Assembly: GCA_964631175.1 (NCBI GenBank)
Contig: CAZVWH010000058.1
Coordinates: 1 to 18,755 of the forward strand
Length of the DNA stretch: 18,755 bases
Direction of reading: 5' to 3'
Source of the DNA: CAZVWH01 sp964631175
GTDB lineage: Bacteria > Planctomycetota > Phycisphaerae > Sedimentisphaerales > Anaerobacaceae
In this document: piece by piece, positions 1 to 5,544 of the stretch
How positions within the stretch are numbered: the first letter of the stretch is position 1
Layout: every line of letters starts with the position of its first letter
Made by a program: the position numbers and the translations under genes
Notes under the pieces: model-generated
Seen by the model: only the letters and a program-made list of their open reading frames with translations
Told to the model about the DNA's origin: nothing
Database searches by the model: none

Positions 1-299
1 GGCAAAGGCCTTGTCCCCGGAGGCAAAGCCGAGGAGTTAGTAAAATCGGCGGGTGGCTTTAGAATATCAGCAGCAATCCTGGCAAGAGCCGAATCAAGGA
101 AGCCATCGTAAAGAATCACTTTGTTATTAGAGGGGATGTCTGTTGGATTCGACAGGCTCACCACAAGATCGGGGGCTGGTGACACTATCCGCACTGTGAG
201 CTTCGGGTCAGAATTATCAATTGTAGGCGCGGCCGAAACTGTAGCTGCTGTCACAAGTGACATCAGCACAACCAGCCACTTGATGTTTCTGCTTGTCAC
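1..299 (-). CDS. Secreted protein of unknown function, N-terminal part (cut by left edge)
   Basis: An open frame runs from a GTG at 299 to the window edge, giving about 99 residues. The N terminus is a textbook Sec signal peptide: MTSRNIK, a hydrophobic core (WLVVLMSLVTAATV), then a likely cleavage site at VSA-A near residue 24. The mature part begins PTIDNSDPKLTVRI and ends at the edge with LPPGTRPLP; I recognise no domain. The GTG start is chosen because a strong Shine-Dalgarno (AGGAGG, 304-309) sits a few bases upstream and the signal peptide begins exactly there. It lies beyond the operon terminator and has its own promoter candidates, so it is a separate transcription unit. Its place beside an exosortase operon makes an envelope or matrix protein, possibly an exosortase substrate, reasonable, but the C terminus that would show a sorting signal is outside the window. 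An overlapping plus-strand ORF (121-321) is a shadow. Confidence 0.7.
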   Translation of the reverse strand, partial: MTSRNIKWLVVLMSLVTAATVSAAPTIDNSDPKLTVRIVSPAPDLVVSLSNPTDIPSNNKVILYDGFLDSALARIAADILKPPADFTNSSALPPGTRPL

Positions 300-303
300 C
301 ACT

Positions 304-309
304 CCTCCT
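304..309 (-). promoter_or_regulatory. Strong Shine-Dalgarno that fixes the GTG start of the secreted protein
   Basis: On the minus strand GGAGGAGG is followed by a short spacer and then GTG at 299. The match to the anti-SD sequence is nearly full length and decides the unusual GTG start. Confidence 0.7.
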
Positions 310-346
310 CCACCTTCTTAGAGAATAGCCCGCCCTATAACAATTT

Positions 347-377
347 AGTATATATGCGTACCAAGTCTCTAAGTTAA
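347..377 (-). promoter_or_regulatory. Alternative, weak promoter close to the secreted-protein gene
   Basis: On the minus strand a TATACT -10 candidate (347-352) lies about 48 bp upstream of the GTG. The only -35-like hexamer is TTAACT (372-377) with a long 19-bp spacer. The weak -35 overlaps the first GTTAAAG inverted-repeat arm, as expected for an activator-dependent promoter. The stronger consensus is at 463-492; which is used cannot be decided from sequence. Confidence 0.25.
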
Positions 378-402
378 AGTATAGCTTTAACCCTCTTTAA
401 CC
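373..402. promoter_or_regulatory. Operator-like cluster: GTTAAAG inverted repeat plus direct repeat
   Basis: On the plus strand GTTAAAG (373-379), a TATAG spacer and CTTTAAC (385-391) form a perfect 7-bp inverted repeat. The CTTTAACC half-site recurs at 395-402, exactly 10 bp after the copy at 385-392, so on the same face of the helix. Three half-sites in 30 bp suggest a transcription-factor site, or a small RNA hairpin if transcription starts upstream at the 463-492 promoter. No regulator is assigned; the LuxR-type protein at 915-1265 is the only candidate in the window. Confidence 0.35.
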
Positions 403-428
403 ATCCGTGTGATGAATGAATTGCAGTG

Positions 429-451
429 TTTGCCCCCTCCTTTGAGGCAAA
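429..451 (-). other. Leader stem-loop near the predicted transcript start
   Basis: The arms TTTGCC and GGCAAA, extended by two further pairs (one G-T wobble), enclose a 7-nt loop. In the minus-strand transcript the loop reads AAAGGAG. It sits just downstream of the predicted start from the 463-492 promoter and may stabilise or regulate the roughly 155-nt leader. Function is unproven. Confidence 0.35.
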
Positions 452-462
452 ATATTAAATTT

Positions 463-492
463 ATAATATTGTATTTGCGTATCGTGTGTCAA
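463..492 (-). promoter_or_regulatory. Sigma70-like promoter for the secreted-protein gene
   Basis: The minus strand reads TTGACA (492-487), an 18-bp spacer and TATTAT (468-463). The -35 is perfect consensus and the -10 matches at five of six positions. It lies between the operon terminator and the secreted-protein gene and points toward that gene, leaving a leader of about 155 nt. Confidence 0.55.
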
Positions 493-639
493 TGAAAAGG
501 CGGGTAAAACAGAAGATTTAGGTGAAAATACCATATTATGGGTATTAATTTACCCTTTTAGGCGTAATCCTAAAGTAGTAGAAATGGATTTATTTAGAAC
601 TCTTTCAACCCTGCTAAAGACAAGCCCTTTCTTGCCGGC

Positions 640-673
640 AAAAAAATAACCCCGCGTTGAACGCGGGGCTATT
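640..673 (-). terminator. Intrinsic terminator at the end of the minus-strand operon
   Basis: The arms CCCCGCGT (650-657) and ACGCGGGG (661-668) form a GC-rich 8-bp stem with a 3-nt loop. On the minus strand the stem is followed by TTATTTTTTT, the U-tract of a rho-independent terminator. The plus-strand side lacks a comparable T-run, which gives the direction. It lies downstream of the LuxR-type gene and closes the long operon. Confidence 0.85.
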
Positions 674-714
674 GATACCAGTAAAACTAATGTTAATAGA
701 AATTGTTTCGATTT

Positions 715-786
715 GTCACTCCTGCGGAAGCAGGAGTCCAAAAAACGCTATTAAAATAGCTGGATTCCCGCCTTCGCGGGAATGAC
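715..786. repeat. REPIN-like palindromic element, two REP hairpins in inverted orientation
   Basis: Two 26-bp arms (715-740 and 761-786) are inverted copies that agree at 20 of 26 positions. Each runs GTCA...TCCA and folds into its own 7-bp stem with a 4-nt loop: CTCCTGC/GCAGGAG on the left; TTCCCGC/GCGGGAA when the right arm is read in reverse. Four of the six differences are two covarying base pairs in the stem and two lie in the loop, so the structure has been conserved. The 20-bp centre holds a third inverted repeat, GCTATT-AA-AATAGC (747-760). This resembles REPINs, or dRS3-type ATTCCC repeats, mobilised in trans. No transposase is in the window. Confidence 0.7.
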
Positions 787-857
787 ATTGTTATTCTATG
801 CTTCTCGTGGCTTCTAGTGTTTTATCATTATTTATGCAGGAATCAATAAATATTTCG

Positions 858-900
858 CCCGTGGTTTTACGACTCGACTGAGCTCGCCGAAGTCCACGGG
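858..900. repeat. Imperfect 43-bp palindrome just after the LuxR-type gene
   Basis: The outer arms CCCGTGG (858-864) and CCACGGG (894-900) pair perfectly. Inside, GACT (871-874) and AGTC (891-894) flank an imperfect palindrome centred on GAGCTC. It starts 15 bp beyond the last operon stop codon and has no T-run, so it is more likely a REP-type repeat or an mRNA 3'-end stabiliser than a terminator. Confidence 0.45.
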
Positions 901-914
901 TTTATAATCTTTGG

Positions 915-1265
915 TTAATCTGTGGCAGGAATTGACTGTGTCCCTTCATAGGGAGTAGAGAGTTCTCTGGATGCAGCCACAAATCTTAACAGCATTCTAA
1001 TTTTGCTTTTGACCTGGATCTTCCGATAGATATTTCTGGTGTGAGTTTTTGCAGTACCCGGCCTTATCCGAAGAGCTCTGGCTATGGAGCCATTTCGCAA
1101 ACCTTGACAGATAAGCTCAGCTATTTCACGCTCACGACAGGTTAGATCGTACTTCTTTTGTACATACGCCCACTGCTTTCTGTCAAGTAGTACAACATTA
1201 GACAGTGGTGAAGTTGACGGCTCCCTGCCAACGTGTTCGTTTGTTTGTTTAGACAGTTGGTCCAT
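915..1265 (-). CDS. Small LuxR/GerE-type HTH transcriptional regulator
   Basis: The protein has 116 residues. A LuxR C-terminal helix-turn-helix occupies about residues 38-97. It has the family hallmarks: LTCREREIAELICQG, NGSIARALRI as the first helices, and TAKTHTRNIYRKIQV for the recognition helix and its flank. The N-terminal 35 residues are not a receiver, PAS or autoinducer domain, and no phospho-acceptor Asp motif is seen, so the sensing mode is unknown. The ATG starts 2 bp after the TAA stop of the TPR gene (TAATCATG), which implies translational coupling. It is the last gene before the terminator, typical of an operon's own regulator. Which DNA it binds cannot be read here; the GTTAAAG cluster at 373-402 is a speculative target. 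The HTH call is safe; the role in EPS control is inference. Confidence 0.85.
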   Translation of the reverse strand: MDQLSKQTNEHVGREPSTSPLSNVVLLDRKQWAYVQKKYDLTCREREIAELICQGLRNGSIARALRIRPGTAKTHTRNIYRKIQVKSKIRMLLRFVAASRELSTPYEGTQSIPATD

Positions 1266-1267
1266 GA

Positions 1268-4200
1268 TTACTTTGATTTCTGCAACTTTTCAAGTAAGCG
1301 CTGTGCTTCAGTGATATCTGTTTCTGACAGCCCTCCAACTTGGTCGTGTAAGCTCAAAGCTTGCTGAAGCTCGGCAACAGCCTTGTTGCTTTGGCCTTTT
1401 GCAGCTAAGGAACGTCCTAAATGAAAACGTGAAGCGACCGCCGCCGGATTTTGTTTTGGATATAGTTTTATTGACGTATTGAAATCCTCAATCGCCTTAT
1501 CGAATTCGCCGAGTTTGTGATATATAACACCACGTGTGTCGATGAGATCGATGTAGTTAGGTGCTATTTGTAGGCCTGCTTGAGCAAGCTCGAGCGCCTC
1601 TTTGAGTTTACCTTGCTCTTCGCACATTATCCAAGCCAGGTTATTCATGGCGATCACGTTATCGGGTTGAAGTTGGAGTATTTGCTGATAAAGCTTGGCT
1701 GATTCCTCAAAACGTTCGGTCGTCTGCAGCAGGACAGCAAGTGTATTCATAGCCGGCAGATTCTTTGGCGCACGCTCTAATATTATCAGCAGTATTTCTT
1801 CAGCTATTTTTTTAGCCTGGCTGTCCTCGCTGCCGGCAATATCAGCAGCAACAACGACAGGGGTGCTGTTATCGTTTGTGTGGTTCTGACACCAATTATC
1901 GACCTGCTGCTTTAAGTTGTCCCAGAGCCTGTCATCTCTAAGCAGTCGTACTTGTGTTAGTAGGGGGGTAGGGTCATTTGGTTCAGACTGTAGCAAAATG
2001 TTGAATTTCTTTTGGGCCTGCACTTTATCGCCATTACGATATAACGCTGTAGCCAGAGTGATTTCTGCAATTCTTTGTTGAGTAGAATTTTTGTCTTTCC
2101 ATACAGTAGAGTTTTTTTCAAGCAGAGTTACCGCTTTTTCAGGTTCACCTGCTGCAATGTATATGTTCGCCAACTGCAGGATAACACCAAGATCATTTGG
2201 GTCTTGCTCACGCAGTACTCTAAGGGTAGGAACCGCCAGGATCGGCGAACGTACTGCCTCAGCGCGAGCTTTTAGCAGCAGCAGTTGTTTATTGTTAGAA
2301 TTATGAACAAGGCCGCGTAACGCGGTATCTACAGCCCTTCCAGGCTGTCCTTGCCTAAGCAATATCTCGCCTAACAGGATCCAAGCTTCACTAATATTAG
2401 GTTGGTCTTGCGTAATTTTTTCGAGTATCTTTTGAGCCTCTTCAATTGTTGGCTCAGTTCCTTCACTAAGCAGAGAGCGCGCCTTGAATAGCCTCAGCTC
2501 GACATCCTCGGGATTTGATTGCAGAGCTTCGTCAAGAATGCTTCTTCCCTGGTGAATTCTGTCTGGATTGGTAGATGTTAAAAACAGTGAAACAGCACGT
2601 TTCTGAATTGCGAGACTATTGGGGTCGAGCGTTAGAGCTTGCTCTATGGATACGATAGCATCGTTTACCTGGCCTGTGGAACTATGGAAATCACTCTTAG
2701 CTACCCATACACCCGCATTATTGGGCTCTACAGAGGCAGCTTGCTCAAGGTCTTCCAGTGCTTTATCGTTTTGCCCCAGTGTAGAATATGTTCTGGCGCG
2801 AATGATATAAGCTGGTGCATTGTTGAGCTTGTTTACTAACTCATTGCACAGCTTTATTGCCTCTTCGGATTTGTCCTGTCGAATATTTAGCTGGATTTGT
2901 GCATTTGCCACAATAACTGAGTTGGGGTCTTGCATTTTTAGTCTGTTTAGCAATTCAGCAGCTTCATCGAGCTCACCTTGCCGCATTTTTAGGGACGCAA
3001 GGGATAGATAGATAGCCTGGTTATTCGGGTCGTTCTTTGATAAGTCCTCGAGGATATCTGATGCCGAGCTTAGCTCGCCACGTCTGAGAAACTGCTGCAA
3101 CTGCAGCCTCTGAAGGTCAGGGTGTTTGAGATTTCCACGGGTAGATCGGTTAAGGATTTTCTCTGCCTCATCATACTCTTTTGCTCTGTACAGTGCCGCG
3201 ACAGTAGGTATTATCACACGAAGATCATAGGGAGCTCTGTTTAGTGCCTCGCGGTATGTCGAGATTGCTAATTGCAGCTCACCGGCATGGTCATAAGTCG
3301 CTGCCAGGAGTCTCCGGCTTGCCTGGTCATACGGATTGGCCAGCACATTTTCTTGCAGAAGCGAAACAATTTGTGGATAAAGGTTTTTAAAATCGTCCGC
3401 AGTCCCGTGAGGGACACTGCGTGCAAACCAGATTCTTGCTTGCTCATATCGCCATTGCCAGCCGATCTCACCCTCGAGGGGTTTGATATCATTAATAAGC
3501 TGTTGTGCTTGCTGCGAGTTTTTAATCACCTGTTCGCATGCTAAAAGTCGGCGCTTGAGAGGAATGTCATTTGGCAATTTCTGCACAAGCGCGCTAAGGA
3601 GTTTATACGCATTATCTTTTTCTCCCCACTGAGTGTATAAGTCAGCAAGCAATAGACCTAAATTGCGTTGAGCGGTAGGTTGAGTAATGCGTGCCAATGC
3701 TTTTTTAATGATAGTTTCAGATTTTTTATAGTCACCTTGTCGTGCTCGTAAAATCGCAAGGTGAGTCACCGGCTCAATTGCTTCAGGGAATTCCTCAATC
3801 GTTTTGTTTAATTTTAATATCGCTTCATTCTCCTTTTCCTGAAGTATGAGCAAGTCAACCTCAGCCAGCATGGTTCTTACCTGCGAAGGATGAGATTTCT
3901 TTAAATCTGTTACTAACGCCTCGGCTTTGACGAGATTACTTTGTCTTAGCGCGAGCTGGAACTGTAAAAGTTTGACCTCCGGATCGCCTTCGGTTGTTTT
4001 TTCAAGCGCAGCTAACTGCTTTTCCATATCCTGCCAGATTTGGATATTTTCTTCTGGCGAGCGAGACGCCAACAGTTGTATCCGAGCCTGCAGGAGTGCT
4101 AAAGCAGCCTCAAGGCTATCTGGCGAAAGTTGCATCGCAGTTGAGGCGTGCTCCGCTACTTCGGCCCAGTTGCCCATGTTGGCTAAGAGCCTAACAAGGG

Positions 4201-5509
4201 CTAAACGAGCCTCAAGGAAATTAGGCCTTTCAGAAACAAGCGTCCGTAACTGACGCATTGCTGATTGTCTGTCACCTATCCGAGAAAGAGCTGATGACAG
4301 TGCTAATCGGATTTGTGGAGATTGATTGCCTAGTTCTGTTGATCGTCGCCAGCATTTGATGGCCTCAAAATACTGCTCTTTTTGTTCAGCCACAAGACCT
4401 TCAAAAAATGCAACTGTTTCAGGGAAGAGGTCCTTTTGTTGTAATTCAAAGATACAGTCAGTGGCTCGGTCGAGCTTGCCGGCACGAATGAATAGTTCTA
4501 TGGCTTGCGGCATGAAATCCCAGGGTTGGGCAGAAAGCTCTTTTAGTCCGGTTTCAGCTATTTTTAACATCTTTTCTTGCGATTGTGATTTCAGTGCTGA
4601 CTGCGCCCACATTCGCCATAGTATCTGGTCTGATGGTGTGAGATTTTGCGCAGCCGTCAGATGTTCTTCAGCCTTATCTAAAACATTTGCATTGATGAGT
4701 TCCTGTGCAAGGCGTAATCGCACGGCAGGGTCGGATAAATCTTGTTTTTCGGCCTGCTCTAAGTCAGCTAAGGCTTTGACGTTGTCTTTATTTCTCAAGT
4801 GAAATCCAGCGCGGATTATGTAAGCCAAAGCAGAAGAGGAATTATTCTCTACTGCTTGGTTGAACCAATAGTCTGGTGAGCCAGGGAAGTTATCAGGTCT
4901 TTGTTCTGTGAGTTGAGCTAATGTTTCGTACGCTAATATTTGCTCAGGATATTCTTGTATGATAGCCTTTAATTCCACCGCGGCTTCGCTGAACTTTCGT
5001 TGTCCAGCCAATGCCAGAGCGAGCAACCTGCGAAGCTCAGGGTTCTTACGTGTTTGGATTTCTATTTTGCCGTCTTCTTGTGAATTCGCGTCACTTTCGA
5101 GCTGTCTTCTGGCGATTAATTCGGCCTCTCCGGGCATACCCCATCCTAAATAGATTTCTGTAAGGCGCATAGTGGCTTCGGAATTGCTTTTGTCTATTCT
5201 CAGGACATTTCGATAAGCAGCTATTGCTTGCTGAACATTGTCGGGTTTGGGCAGCCTGATTTTAAGCTGTGCATCAGCATACTTAAGTAGTATCGGCACA
5301 TCATTTTGGTTGACAGCCAAATATCGTCCAAGCTGTGCTGTTGCCTCTTCCCACTGCTGCTCATTATATGCTTGGAGACCAGCCTCCAGCCCGGACTCTG
5401 CTCTAAGGCCTCTCTGCCATGCTCGCAATCCAGCAGCAGTTGCGCACAAAACCGCAAAACCAATCAGCAGAATGATTGCCAATTTCCAGTTAAAGTATCT
5501 TTTCGCCAT
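1268..5509 (-). CDS. Giant membrane-anchored TPR protein (PrsT-like, PEP-CTERM/EPS-locus type)
   Basis: The protein has 1413 residues from the ATG at 5509. A short basic N terminus (MAKRYFNWK) precedes one transmembrane helix at about 10-28. Nearly all the rest is tandem 34-residue tetratricopeptide repeats with the usual pattern of small and aromatic residues, for example GEFDKAIEDFNTSIKLYP near the C terminus and GQNDKALEDLEQAASVEP mid-protein. I judge some two to three dozen repeats. The basic N terminus suggests the TPR solenoid faces the periplasm. Exosortase loci often encode a long TPR protein (PrsT), usually shorter than this, so a scaffold role in glycan assembly or protein sorting is inferred. 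ATG 5509 is preferred over an in-frame TTG at 5527 because AAGGTGAGG lies directly upstream of the ATG. The LuxR-type gene follows after 2 bp. Confidence 0.85.
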   Translation of the reverse strand: MAKRYFNWKLAIILLIGFAVLCATAAGLRAWQRGLRAESGLEAGLQAYNEQQWEEATAQLGRYLAVNQNDVPILLKYADAQLKIRLPKPDNVQQAIAAYRNVLRIDKSNSEATMRLTEIYLGWGMPGEAELIARRQLESDANSQEDGKIEIQTRKNPELRRLLALALAGQRKFSEAAVELKAIIQEYPEQILAYETLAQLTEQRPDNFPGSPDYWFNQAVENNSSSALAYIIRAGFHLRNKDNVKALADLEQAEKQDLSDPAVRLRLAQELINANVLDKAEEHLTAAQNLTPSDQILWRMWAQSALKSQSQEKMLKIAETGLKELSAQPWDFMPQAIELFIRAGKLDRATDCIFELQQKDLFPETVAFFEGLVAEQKEQYFEAIKCWRRSTELGNQSPQIRLALSSALSRIGDRQSAMRQLRTLVSERPNFLEARLALVRLLANMGNWAEVAEHASTAMQLSPDSLEAALALLQARIQLLASRSPEENIQIWQDMEKQLAALEKTTEGDPEVKLLQFQLALRQSNLVKAEALVTDLKKSHPSQVRTMLAEVDLLILQEKENEAILKLNKTIEEFPEAIEPVTHLAILRARQGDYKKSETIIKKALARITQPTAQRNLGLLLADLYTQWGEKDNAYKLLSALVQKLPNDIPLKRRLLACEQVIKNSQQAQQLINDIKPLEGEIGWQWRYEQARIWFARSVPHGTADDFKNLYPQIVSLLQENVLANPYDQASRRLLAATYDHAGELQLAISTYREALNRAPYDLRVIIPTVAALYRAKEYDEAEKILNRSTRGNLKHPDLQRLQLQQFLRRGELSSASDILEDLSKNDPNNQAIYLSLASLKMRQGELDEAAELLNRLKMQDPNSVIVANAQIQLNIRQDKSEEAIKLCNELVNKLNNAPAYIIRARTYSTLGQNDKALEDLEQAASVEPNNAGVWVAKSDFHSSTGQVNDAIVSIEQALTLDPNSLAIQKRAVSLFLTSTNPDRIHQGRSILDEALQSNPEDVELRLFKARSLLSEGTEPTIEEAQKILEKITQDQPNISEAWILLGEILLRQGQPGRAVDTALRGLVHNSNNKQLLLLKARAEAVRSPILAVPTLRVLREQDPNDLGVILQLANIYIAAGEPEKAVTLLEKNSTVWKDKNSTQQRIAEITLATALYRNGDKVQAQKKFNILLQSEPNDPTPLLTQVRLLRDDRLWDNLKQQVDNWCQNHTNDNSTPVVVAADIAGSEDSQAKKIAEEILLIILERAPKNLPAMNTLAVLLQTTERFEESAKLYQQILQLQPDNVIAMNNLAWIMCEEQGKLKEALELAQAGLQIAPNYIDLIDTRGVIYHKLGEFDKAIEDFNTSIKLYPKQNPAAVASRFHLGRSLAAKGQSNKAVAELQQALSLHDQVGGLSETDITEAQRLLEKLQKSK

Positions 5510-5511
5510 TT

Positions 5512-5520
5512 CCTCACCTT
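5512..5520 (-). promoter_or_regulatory. Shine-Dalgarno deciding the TPR gene start
   Basis: On the minus strand AAGGTGAGG then AA precedes the ATG at 5509. The alternative TTG at 5527 would place this ribosome site inside the coding sequence, so the ATG is favoured. Confidence 0.6.
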
Positions 5521-5544
5521 TACACAATCAAGCGTAATCGATTC

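Larger units (their letters stand above)
300..914. other. 615-bp noncoding interval between two minus-strand transcription units
   Basis: No ORF here is convincing; the 63-aa minus ORF at 550-741 runs across the terminator and a repeat arm. In order from the right the interval holds: an imperfect hairpin (858-900), a 72-bp REPIN-like double hairpin (715-786), an intrinsic terminator (640-673), two small adjacent inverted repeats (540-555 with arms GGGTA/TACCC; 557-574 with arms TTTAGG/CCTAAA), a sigma70-like promoter (463-492), a leader hairpin (429-451) and a cluster of GTTAAAG sites (373-402). It marks the operon's end and the control region of the next gene. Confidence 0.7.

Noticed and set aside
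121..321. 66-aa plus-strand ORF at the left edge
   Set aside because: It is antisense to the secreted-protein gene, which has a signal peptide and a strong Shine-Dalgarno; the plus frame has neither.
540..574. Two small adjacent inverted repeats followed by a short T-run on the plus strand
   Set aside because: The stems are only 5-6 bp and AT-rich, and no plus-strand gene ends here, so a terminator call is not justified.
550..741. 63-aa minus-strand ORF after the operon
   Set aside because: It runs through the terminator stem and one arm of the REPIN-like element and has no ribosome site or recognisable domain.
4326..4802. 158-aa plus-strand ORF, the longest antisense frame
   Set aside because: It lies wholly within the TPR gene, is Ser/Cys/Arg-rich as expected of an antisense shadow, and has no domain. 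The same applies to the other plus-strand ORFs over the operon.
1268..5527. TTG start of the TPR gene at 5527
   Set aside because: It places the good AAGGTGAGG site inside the coding region; ATG 5509 fits that site and begins with a normal basic residue/TM anchor.
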